DNA of 7,323 nt, from assembly GCA_013334545.1 (NCBI GenBank), contig JAAXXJ010000145.1, positions 1 through 7,323 on the forward strand, written 5' to 3'. The position numbers were made by a program, and so were the translations under genes. Positions 1 to 5,315 of this stretch are shown one piece after another (within the stretch, counting starts at the first letter, position 1; the number at the start of each line of letters is the position of its first letter). This DNA comes from Nitrospirota bacterium (GTDB lineage Bacteria > Nitrospirota > UBA9217). Under the pieces are notes generated by a model. The model saw nothing but the letters and a program-made list of their open reading frames with translations, was not told the origin of the DNA and ran no database searches.

Positions 1-408
1 CAGAAAAACATCGAGGCATACGGCAGCTTCAGCGTAATATCCCATTTGCGCATAAACATCAGCGCGCTCGAGCAGCAGCTGTTCCCGGTCGGCATCAGAC
101 ACGGCAAAGATGTAGGCCAAGCGGTAATGCTCAATGGACGCATAGAGCTTCTTGGCCTGGACGAGAGCCTGCGCATAAATATAATGATAGGCTGAGCGCT
201 CGTTCTGGGAAGGTTTGTAATACGCAAGGTCCTGGATCGCTTCATAGGGCTTCTTCTGTTTGATCAGGTTTCGGGCCATTTCCAGGGTGTTCGTAGGCAT
301 ACCTTGTACAGCCATGTTCGCTGCCCTGCCCTGTTCAATGCTTGAGGGGGACGGAGCGGAAACGGCCATGATGATTGAGCCGATTATGGCGAAGGAAAGG
401 TTCTGCAT
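1..408 (-). CDS. TPR-repeat protein, probably exported, N-terminal part (runs off left edge)
   Basis: The frame is open for 136 codons from an ATG at 408 to the window edge, so the C-terminal part is missing. Residues 4-18 are hydrophobic and look like a signal peptide or membrane anchor, but no Lys/Arg precedes them and no lipobox Cys follows, so the export call is tentative. From about residue 42 on, three helical-pair repeats with the TPR spacing of small and aromatic residues are visible: about 42-70 (AIQDLAYY), 73-104 (ALVQAKKLYASIEHYRLAY) and 107-136 (ERADVYAQMGYYAEAA). TPRs bind other proteins, and no specific role can be assigned. An in-frame TGA three codons upstream fixes ATG 408 as the first possible ATG; a later ATG at codon 14 is an alternative. 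No Shine-Dalgarno is evident. It follows the response regulator on the same strand with a 111-bp gap and may be co-transcribed with it. Confidence 0.75.
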   Translation of the reverse strand, partial: MQNLSFAIIGSIIMAVSAPSPSSIEQGRAANMAVQGMPTNTLEMARNLIKQKKPYEAIQDLAYYKPSQNERSAYHYIYAQALVQAKKLYASIEHYRLAYIFAVSDADREQLLLERADVYAQMGYYAEAAVCLDVFL

Positions 409-413
409 GCCAA

Positions 414-419
414 ATCATA
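414..419 (-). promoter_or_regulatory. possible -10 element of the TPR gene
   Basis: On the - strand the hexamer TATGAT (5 of 6 matches to TATAAT) lies 5 bases before the ATG at 408. No recognisable -35 box lies 16-18 bases upstream. If it is used, transcription would begin at or next to the start codon. This is weak evidence on its own, listed because the regulator gene upstream has the same arrangement. Confidence 0.2.
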
Positions 420-519
420 TAGCAACAAGCATGCCTGCTGATAACATTATGTAATGCTTAGGTTATGGCTGGGGGAAGAACCGTCAGATATATGACGTTG
501 CCGGAGAATTGGCGGAAGG

Positions 520-1977
520 TTACCGTTTCTGCATCTCGATCTTCATCTTTTTCATCTTTTCCAGAAGAGTGGTCCGGTTAAGGCCAAGAAGCTGGGCGGC
601 CCTGCTTCTTACACCGCCTGCTTTTTCGAGCGCCTGCATGATCATGTTGCGCTCCATGGTGCTTACCATATTATTGAGATCGATGCCGTTCTCGCCCATC
701 TCAAGGGGACTTTTGGCAATCAGCGGTTCCGATGCTCCGGAGGGGGATAGGGCAGGCGTCGTTCCTGAAGCTGAGCCGGACCTTGCCTCACCGTCTGAAA
801 AGGACAATTGGTGAAATTTTGCAGGCAGGTCCGCTGCGTTCACGATGGTGCCACTCACCAGGATCGTCAGACGCTCAATCAGGTTCTCCAGTTCCCGCAC
901 GTTCCCTGGCCAGCGGTTGTGCATCATGCAGGCCATGGCTTCAGGCGAAAAGGTGAAGGGTTCGCGTTTTCTCTTTCGGCAGAACTCCTGGACAAAGTGA
1001 GCGATCAGGAGCTGGAGGTCCTCGACCCGCTCCCGGAGCGGCGGCAGGTGGAGGGGGATCACGTTCAGACGGTAGTAGAGGTCCTCACGGAAATTGCCGT
1101 CCCTCGTGGCCTTTTCGAGGTCCTTGTTCGTGGCTGCCAGGATCCGCACGTCAACCTTGATCGTCTTCATGCCGCCGACACGTTCGAACTCGCGCTCCTG
1201 CAGCACACGCAGCAGCTTCACCTGGAGCGAAGGATCAAGCTCTCCCACTTCATCCAGGAAGAGCGTGCCTCCCTGAGCGAGCTCGAACCGGCCTAGGCGG
1301 GTGTTGACAGCGCCGGTGAACGCGCCTTTTTCATGGCCAAAGAGCTCTGATTCGAGCAGGTCCTTGGGTATGGCGGCGCAGTTCAAGGGCACGAAGGGGC
1401 CTCCCGAACGCGACGTGTTGTTGTAATGAATGGTCCTGGCAATGAGCTCTTTGCCGGTCCCGCTCTCGCCGGTGATCAGCACGGTGCTGTCCGTGTCCGC
1501 GATCTTCTCGATCATCTCGTAGACCACCTGCATGCTCGGAGAATCGCCGATGAGCCCCTTGAAGTTATACCTCTTCTTGAGCTGCATCTTGAGCATGACA
1601 TTCTCCTTCTGCAGCTTCGAGACGGAGAGTGCTTTGTTGATGACGAGCATGAGCTCGTCGAGATTAAAGGGTTTGGTAATAAAGTCGAATGCGCCGATCT
1701 TCATGGCTTCCACTGCGGTCTGCACCGTACCGAAGGCCGTCATGACGATGACGGGAGCGCTGATTCTGGCCGCAGCCGCTTCCCTCAGTATTTCCATACC
1801 CGTTATGCCCGGCATTATCAGATCGGTGAGGATAAGTTCGAACTTGTCAGCATGGAGCATGTCAAGGCCGGCCTCGCCGTTCACGGCGAGTGTTACCTCG
1901 AAGTTCTTTGCACTCAGAAAAGAACTGAGCACATCGCGTACGGTCTCATCATCATCTATAACAAGAATTTTCTGCAT
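520..1977 (-). CDS. NtrC-family sigma-54-dependent response regulator
   Basis: A 485-residue protein of the usual NtrC/AtoC/FlrC length and order. The receiver domain (about 1-120) has the acidic pocket D8-D10, phosphoacceptor D52 in LTDLIMPG, T80 and K102. The AAA+ sigma-54 activation domain (about 140-375) has Walker A GESGTGKE at 170-177, the sigma-54-contacting loop GAFTGA at 218-223, Walker B LFLDEVGEL at 239-247 and the RWPGNVRELEN segment at 355-365. A Ser/Gly/Pro-rich linker (about 392-430) leads to a FIS-type helix-turn-helix (about 440-475, AAQLLGLNRTTLLEKMKK). It should bind upstream DNA when phosphorylated and drive sigma-54 promoter opening by ATP hydrolysis. ATG 1977 is chosen because MQKILVIDDDE is the canonical receiver start; the frame extends to a TTG at 2037 but that 20-residue Cys-rich extension is not receiver-like. 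No cognate kinase is in the window. Its divergence from the fli operon suggests a FlrC/FleR/FlgR-like flagellar role, an inference from position. Confidence 0.93.
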   Translation of the reverse strand: MQKILVIDDDETVRDVLSSFLSAKNFEVTLAVNGEAGLDMLHADKFELILTDLIMPGITGMEILREAAAARISAPVIVMTAFGTVQTAVEAMKIGAFDFITKPFNLDELMLVINKALSVSKLQKENVMLKMQLKKRYNFKGLIGDSPSMQVVYEMIEKIADTDSTVLITGESGTGKELIARTIHYNNTSRSGGPFVPLNCAAIPKDLLESELFGHEKGAFTGAVNTRLGRFELAQGGTLFLDEVGELDPSLQVKLLRVLQEREFERVGGMKTIKVDVRILAATNKDLEKATRDGNFREDLYYRLNVIPLHLPPLRERVEDLQLLIAHFVQEFCRKRKREPFTFSPEAMACMMHNRWPGNVRELENLIERLTILVSGTIVNAADLPAKFHQLSFSDGEARSGSASGTTPALSPSGASEPLIAKSPLEMGENGIDLNNMVSTMERNMIMQALEKAGGVRSRAAQLLGLNRTTLLEKMKKMKIEMQKR

Positions 1978-1983
1978 TGATTC

Positions 1984-2012
1984 AACATAACAGATAAATA
2001 GAGCACTGTCAA
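1984..2012 (-). promoter_or_regulatory. sigma-70-type promoter of the response regulator
   Basis: Read on the - strand: a perfect -35 TTGACA (2012-2007), exactly 17 bases of spacer, then -10 TATGTT (1989-1984, 4 of 6) preceded by TG one base upstream, an extended -10. The usual 7-base distance places +1 at about 1977, the A of the regulator's ATG. No Shine-Dalgarno precedes that ATG, which agrees with a leaderless or nearly leaderless transcript. The -35 lies inside the possible TTG-started extension of the frame, which argues against that longer protein. Confidence 0.55.
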
Positions 2013-2107
2013 CTCCTTGACATACACAACAGTCCAATTATAAGTTCGCTTGGCCCGCCTACGATTCTCTGAACTTCCCGCTCAGAACACTATCATTCGT
2101 CATTACT

Positions 2108-2136
2108 TTGACAGACATATAGATCTGATATCAAAT
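2108..2136 (+). promoter_or_regulatory. possible sigma-70-type promoter facing the fli operon
   Basis: A perfect -35 TTGACA (2108-2113) is followed after 17 bases by TCAAAT (2131-2136), only 4 of 6 to TATAAT and lacking the conserved second-position A. It would start transcription near 2143, about 60 bases before fliL. The TTGACAG at 2108 mirrors the TTGACAG of the opposite-strand promoter. The poor -10 makes this uncertain. Confidence 0.3.
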
Positions 2137-2146
2137 GTTATCAAAT
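2129..2146 (+). repeat. 8-bp direct repeat TATCAAAT x2 at 10-bp spacing
   Basis: TATCAAAT occurs at 2129-2136 and again at 2139-2146, with start-to-start distance 10 bp, about one helical turn, so both copies present the same DNA face. It lies just upstream of the -24/-12-like element and overlaps the weak -10 of the sigma-70-like candidate. This is a plausible protein-binding site, with the protein unknown. Confidence 0.5.
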
Positions 2147-2155
2147 AGTTATGTC

Positions 2156-2171
2156 AGGCATGGTATTTGTA
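2156..2171 (+). promoter_or_regulatory. degenerate -24/-12 (sigma-54-like) promoter for fliL operon
   Basis: Aligned to TGGCACG-N4-TTGCW, the sequence reads AGGCATG (2156-2162), GTAT, TTGTA (2167-2171). It keeps the -24 GG and matches 5 of 7 and 4 of 5 positions, but the normally conserved C of the -12 GC is T. Predicted +1 is near 2182, giving a short leader of about 22 bases that still includes the Shine-Dalgarno. Many fliL/fliM-type operons outside enterics are sigma-54 dependent, and a sigma-54 activator gene is divergent, which raises plausibility. Confidence 0.35.
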
Positions 2172-2178
2172 TATTGTA

Positions 2179-2190
2179 TTGTCATGACAA
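2179..2190. repeat. perfect 12-bp palindrome TTGTCATGACAA before the fliL RBS
   Basis: The 12 bases are exactly self-complementary in both halves and end where the AAAGGAGG ribosome binding site (2189-2196) begins. It covers the predicted +1 of the -24/-12 candidate, a position where a dimeric regulator would block transcription. There is no T tract, so it is not a terminator. Operator function is inferred. Confidence 0.4.
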
Positions 2191-2203
2191 AGGAGGTCTT
2201 TCC

Positions 2204-2695
2204 ATGGCCGAAGCAAGAGAAGAAGCACATACTGGTGAGGAAAAAGAAGAAAAAACGAAATCGGGGAACAAAAGCCTGATCCTTATCATCGTAGTGCTGG
2301 TTGTTGCATTAGCCGGAGGCATCGCGGCCTATTTGATACTGTTCAACGGATCGCACAAGACTTCTGCCGCGGTCAAAAAAGAAGAGGTGAAAGATGCCAA
2401 GTCAAGCCTCATTGCTCTTGACGCGTTTGTGCTGAACCTTTCCGAGCGGGGGCGGTTCCTCAAAGTGACCATGCAGTTCGAGCTTCTCTCCGCCGCAGAC
2501 CAGGCGCTGGTCGTGGAAAAGACCCCGCAACTTCGCGATGCGATCATTACCCTTGTCAGCAGCAAGTCCGTTGAGTCCGTATCGAGCCCTGAGGGCAAAT
2601 TCCAGCTCAAGGACGAACTGTTGCTCAGGGCGAACCAGGCCATGGGCAAGGACGTATTCAAGAACCTTTACTTTACGGAGTTTGTAATGCAATGA
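2204..2695 (+). CDS. fliL: flagellar basal body-associated protein FliL
   Basis: A 163-residue single-pass inner-membrane protein of typical FliL size. It has a charged cytoplasmic N-terminus rich in Glu and Lys (1-23), one hydrophobic helix at about 25-47 (LILIIVVLVVALAGGIAAYL) and a periplasmic FliL domain. That domain runs from SLIALDAFVLNLSERGRFLKV, through a PQLRDAIITLVSS segment, to the family ending VFKNLYFTEFVMQ. FliL associates with the MotAB stator and the basal body and supports torque or swarming in many species. ATG 2204 is chosen because it has an excellent Shine-Dalgarno (AAAGGAGG at 2189-2196); an in-frame ATG at 2135 would add residues unlike FliL. Its stop overlaps the fliM start as ATGA, so the two are probably translationally coupled. 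It is the first gene of the operon. Confidence 0.93.
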   Translation: MAEAREEAHTGEEKEEKTKSGNKSLILIIVVLVVALAGGIAAYLILFNGSHKTSAAVKKEEVKDAKSSLIALDAFVLNLSERGRFLKVTMQFELLSAADQALVVEKTPQLRDAIITLVSSKSVESVSSPEGKFQLKDELLLRANQAMGKDVFKNLYFTEFVMQ

Positions 2696-3663
2696 GCGAT
2701 CTTCTTTCACAAGATGAAATTGATGCATTGCTCCGCGGCGTCCAGTCGGGCAATATCGGCACCGATGAAGCGAAACAGAAGCTCATGTCGGGCATCAGGC
2801 CCTATGACCTGACGAGCCAGGAGCGGATCGTCCGCGGCAGGATGCCCGGCCTGGAAATGGCGAACGAGCGTTTTGCCCGGTTCTTCAGGAACACGGTCTC
2901 GGGGCTCATGATGAAGTTCGTCGACATCAGCATCCACAACGTGCAGATCATCAAGTTCGGCGAGTTCATGAAGACCATCCCCTTCCCGTCGAGCATCAAT
3001 ATCTTCAAGATGGAACCGTTGAAGGGCTACTCGCTCCTGGTCGTGGAAGCGCCGCTCGTGTTCGCCTTCGTGGAGTTCTTTTTTGGCAGCGCCAGCGTGC
3101 GGAACGTGAAGTCCGAAGGCAGGGCGTTTACATCCATCGAGCAGCGGGTCATAAAAAAAGTAACCGCCATGGCGCTGAATGACATGGCCATGGCATGGGC
3201 GGCGATCGCGCCGCTCAAGCCGGAGCACATCGGCTCGGAGATGAACCCCCAGTTCGTGACCATCGTGACGCCGAGCGAGATCGTCATCAAGATCGAGGTC
3301 CACATCGAGGTGGAGGATTTTACCGGAAAGCTCTACTTCTGCATTCCCTACTCCCTGATCGAACCGGTGAAGGAAAGGCTGTACTCCGGCATCCAGGGCG
3401 ACAAGAACGAGCTGGACCAGCGGTGGGTGGAGCGTCTCAAGGATATCCTCATGGGTTCGAAGGTCAAGGTCACCACGGAAATGGGCCAATCCGTACTGAT
3501 GTTCGGCGAGCTGATGAGGCTGCAGGTGGGTGACGTGATCACGCTCAACCGGTCCACGACCGACGAGCTGCTGGTCAAGGTCGAGGATGTGCCGAAGTTC
3601 AAGGGGCTGCCCGGCTTCAGCAGGGGCAATCAGGCCGTCAGGGTCACGAAGGTACTTGGGTAG
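2692..3663 (+). CDS. fliM: flagellar motor switch protein FliM
   Basis: A 323-residue C-ring protein of normal length. The N-terminal LSQDEIDALLRG (5-16) is the conserved CheY-P binding helix, so the motor should respond to chemotaxis signalling. The middle CheC-like domain (about 45-235) holds the family block EGRAFTSIEQRVIKKV (142-157) and ends with FCIPYSLIEPV. The C-terminal SpoA domain (about 245-320, with LQVGDVITLNRS) pairs with FliN. The conserved GGxG loop that contacts FliG in the middle domain reads GSAS here (132-135), a real departure from the family pattern. The start overlaps the fliL stop (ATGA) and gives the standard MSDLLSQDEIDALL. The last gene-to-gene contact is a 27-base gap to fliN. 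Confidence 0.96.
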   Translation: MSDLLSQDEIDALLRGVQSGNIGTDEAKQKLMSGIRPYDLTSQERIVRGRMPGLEMANERFARFFRNTVSGLMMKFVDISIHNVQIIKFGEFMKTIPFPSSINIFKMEPLKGYSLLVVEAPLVFAFVEFFFGSASVRNVKSEGRAFTSIEQRVIKKVTAMALNDMAMAWAAIAPLKPEHIGSEMNPQFVTIVTPSEIVIKIEVHIEVEDFTGKLYFCIPYSLIEPVKERLYSGIQGDKNELDQRWVERLKDILMGSKVKVTTEMGQSVLMFGELMRLQVGDVITLNRSTTDELLVKVEDVPKFKGLPGFSRGNQAVRVTKVLG

Positions 3664-3690
3664 CAATCCGGAATAGAAAAGGAGCCATAC

Positions 3691-4059
3691 ATGGAACCGA
3701 CACCAGTGCAAAACAAGCCCCAACCCCAACCGCAGAAGCCGGCGCCGCAGGGAGCGAAGTTCGAGGAGCTTAAGCCCGCCTCGACCGCGACAGGGTCGAC
3801 GCGGGGCATGGATTTCCTGCTTGATATACCCTTGGAGGTCACTGTCGAGCTCGGCAGGAGCAGGATGTTCATCAAGGACCTGCTGCAGCTCGGCCAGGGT
3901 TCGGTGATCGAACTGGAGAAGATCGCCGGTGAACCCATGGAGATCCTGGTGAACGACAAGCTCATCGCACGCGGTGAAGTGGTGGTGGTCAACGAAAAGT
4001 TCGGGATACGGCTCACGGATATTATCAGCCCTACCGAAAGGATACAGAAGCTCAAATGA
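3691..4059 (+). CDS. fliN: flagellar motor switch protein FliN
   Basis: A 122-residue protein that forms the lower rim of the C-ring with FliM and helps dock export substrates brought by FliH. A flexible Pro/Gln-rich tail (about 4-30) precedes the SpoA domain at about 41-118. Its family signatures are LLDIPLEVTVELGR (43-56), the hydrophobic patch around LLQLGQGSVIELEK (64-77), ILVNDKLIARGEVVVV (85-100) and the closing FGIRLTDIISPTERI. It is a short FliN, not a FliY: there is no CheC-like phosphatase domain. The start has a strong AAAAGGAG Shine-Dalgarno at 3677-3684. The stop overlaps the fliO ATG (ATGA). The tail's length and composition vary between species and say little about function. 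Confidence 0.95.
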   Translation: MEPTPVQNKPQPQPQKPAPQGAKFEELKPASTATGSTRGMDFLLDIPLEVTVELGRSRMFIKDLLQLGQGSVIELEKIAGEPMEILVNDKLIARGEVVVVNEKFGIRLTDIISPTERIQKLK

Positions 4060-4397
4060 CGGGCCTCTACTTGCAGATGATTCTGGCGCTTGCTCTCGTG
4101 ATCGGCATGATCCTTCTCCTGGGAACGTTCCTCAAAAAGAAGCAGTCGAAGGACGGTCTGATGAAGGTCATCGGGTACCAGTCGTTGGGGTCGAAAAAGG
4201 GGCTCGCCGCGGTCAGGATCAATAACGAGGTGCTCGTCCTCGGCATCACCGCCACCGATCTGAAGCTCCTCAGGACATACGATGACATCGGCGAGGAGCA
4301 CTCGCCGAACCTGCCGGTGGAAAAGGATGCAGCGGGTCCCGGCACCATCACCGATAAGCTCAAGCGATTAAAGGACTCCCTGTATGCAGCTCAATGA
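4056..4397 (+). CDS. fliO: flagellar biosynthetic protein FliO
   Basis: A 113-residue small membrane protein, identified by the FliO pattern and its place between fliN and fliP. There is one N-terminal hydrophobic helix (about 5-25, MILALALVIGMILLLGTFL), a basic stop-transfer KKK (27-29), then a compact cytoplasmic domain with the family's MKVIGYQSLGSKKGLAAVRINNEVLVLGIT type of sequence (36-65). The C-terminal tail is charged. FliO is an assembly factor that stabilises the FliP ring and is not part of the finished export channel. Start ATG 4056 overlaps the fliN stop. Its last 14 bases overlap fliP in another frame, and the fliP Shine-Dalgarno lies inside fliO. Confidence 0.88.
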   Translation: MTGLYLQMILALALVIGMILLLGTFLKKKQSKDGLMKVIGYQSLGSKKGLAAVRINNEVLVLGITATDLKLLRTYDDIGEEHSPNLPVEKDAAGPGTITDKLKRLKDSLYAAQ

Positions 4398-5016
4398 TCC
4401 CGTAATACAAGTCTTCCTGGTCATCAGCTTTCTCTCGTTCCTGCCGGCGATCCTCGTCATGGTCACGTCGTTCACGAGGATCGTGGTGGTGCTTTCGTTC
4501 CTGCGTCAGGCCATCGGCGGCCAGCAGGTCCCGCCGAACCCGGTGATCATCGGCCTCGGCCTGTTCCTGACCTTTTTCATCATGTCGCCGACCATCGACG
4601 TTGTCATGAAGAACGCGGTCAATCCTTACCTGGACAAGAAGATCACTATGCAGCAGGCTGCGAACGAGGCTGCGCTGCCGCTCAAGGAGTTCATGCTGAA
4701 GCAGACCCGCGAGAAGGACATCGCCCTGTTCCTGAACATCGCGAAGCTCGCCGTGCCGGCCACCCCGGCAGAATTGCCGATGCGGATCGTGGCGCCGGCC
4801 TTCGCGGTCAGCGAGCTCAAGACCGCCTTCGAGATCGGCTTCCTCATCTACCTGCCGTTCCTGATCATCGATGTTGTCGTGTCAAGCGTCCTGCTCTCCA
4901 TGGGCATGATGATGCTGCCGCCCGTGCTTGTTTCCATCCCGTTCAAGCTTCTGCTCTTTGTGCTCGTTGACGGGTGGAACCTCGTGGTCGGCACGCTGGT
5001 AAGGAGCTTTCAATGA
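4384..5016 (+). CDS. fliP: flagellar type III export channel protein FliP
   Basis: A 210-residue export-gate subunit, five copies of which line the FliPQR channel. Family blocks are clear: PAILVMVTSFTRIVVVLSFL (21-40), LFLTFFIMSPTIDVV (60-74), PLKEFMLKQTREKD (99-112), FAVSELKTAFEIGFLIYLPF (139-158), DVVVSSVLLSMGMMMLPP and PFKLLLFVLVDGWNL near the end. Four transmembrane helices are expected. It is about 35 residues shorter than E. coli FliP because it begins where the mature protein begins: no cleavable signal peptide is present. A longer start is excluded by an in-frame TAA five codons upstream (4369-4371). The AAAGGA Shine-Dalgarno at 4370-4375 supports ATG 4384. It overlaps fliO by 14 bases and fliQ by ATGA. 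Confidence 0.96.
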   Translation: MQLNDPVIQVFLVISFLSFLPAILVMVTSFTRIVVVLSFLRQAIGGQQVPPNPVIIGLGLFLTFFIMSPTIDVVMKNAVNPYLDKKITMQQAANEAALPLKEFMLKQTREKDIALFLNIAKLAVPATPAELPMRIVAPAFAVSELKTAFEIGFLIYLPFLIIDVVVSSVLLSMGMMMLPPVLVSIPFKLLLFVLVDGWNLVVGTLVRSFQ

Positions 5017-5282
5017 CCGTTGATCTGGTAAAAGAGATATCGGGAGAGGTTTTCAAAACCGTACTGCTCGTGTCGGGTCCCGTGCTGCTGGTGAGCCTGG
5101 TCGTGGGTCTGGTCATCAGCCTGTTCCAGGCCGTGACGCAGATCCAGGAGTTCACCCTGACCTTCGTGCCCAAGGTCATCGCTGTGTTCATCACGATGTT
5201 CCTTTTCTTCCCCTGGATCGTGCGGATACTCATGACCTTCACGACGGACCTGTTCAACAAGATCCCGGTGTATATACGATGA
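5013..5282 (+). CDS. fliQ: flagellar type III export channel protein FliQ
   Basis: An 89-residue protein, the normal FliQ length, with two transmembrane helices (about 15-37 and 53-75) around the conserved loop SLFQAVTQIQEFTLTFVPK (36-54). Four copies form the outer layer of the FliPQR export gate and help close the channel. ATG 5013 overlaps the fliP stop (ATGA) and has AAGGAG at 5001-5006. An in-frame ATG at 4974 would only add residues encoded within fliP. The stop TGA at 5280-5282 is in the same reading frame as fliR, so only that codon and 11 sense codons separate the two coding sequences. Confidence 0.95.
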   Translation: MTVDLVKEISGEVFKTVLLVSGPVLLVSLVVGLVISLFQAVTQIQEFTLTFVPKVIAVFITMFLFFPWIVRILMTFTTDLFNKIPVYIR

Positions 5283-5286
5283 CAGC

Positions 5287-5315
5287 GCAGGGGCGGGTTT
5301 GAAACCCGTCCCCGC
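5287..5315. repeat. REP-like GC-rich palindrome between fliQ and fliR
   Basis: The 29 bases fold as an almost perfect stem: GC, GGGG and CGGGTTT on the left pair with AAACCCG, CCCC and GC on the right, with single-base bulges (A5289, T5309) around a central TTGAA. It fills nearly all of the 33-base gap between two genes that in tightly packed operons usually touch, and it stops directly at the fliR ATG. There is no following T tract, so it is not an intrinsic terminator. The form (G-rich arm, GTTTGAAAC centre, C-rich arm) is like dispersed intergenic palindromes seen in some GC-rich bacterial genomes; membership in such a family is inferred. Confidence 0.55.

Noticed and set aside
445..456. 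CATTA-TG-TAATG inverted repeat before the TPR gene
   Set aside because: Five-base arms in an AT-rich gap; no T tract for a terminator and no second copy in the window.
808..1296. 162-codon + strand frame opposite the response regulator
   Set aside because: Lies wholly within the AAA+ domain coding region on the other strand; composition typical of a shadow frame.
1978..2037. 20-residue N-terminal extension of the regulator from a TTG
   Set aside because: The extension is Cys-rich and not receiver-like, has no RBS, and contains the -35 and -10 of the best promoter.
2042..2076. AAGTTC...GAACTT inverted repeat as an NtrC-type enhancer
   Set aside because: Arms are only 6 bp with a 24-base class spacer, far wider than usual activator dyads; such a pair is expected by chance in a 226-bp region.
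2135..2203. Upstream ATG of fliL
   Set aside because: No Shine-Dalgarno and it would include the promoter, palindrome and the strong RBS that serves ATG 2204.
2707..3729. 340-codon open frame antisense to fliM
   Set aside because: It mirrors the GC-rich codon-position bias of fliM; the predicted protein is a His/Leu/Asp/Arg-rich string with no family pattern, and the overlapping + strand gene is certain.
3630..4301. 223-codon open frame antisense to fliN/fliO
   Set aside because: Low-complexity Ser/Thr/Arg-rich product, no RBS, lies opposite two well-identified genes.
4384..4397. fliO/fliP overlap as a sign of a frameshift or fusion
   Set aside because: Both proteins have complete family patterns and lengths, and fliP has its own RBS; this is ordinary gene overlap.
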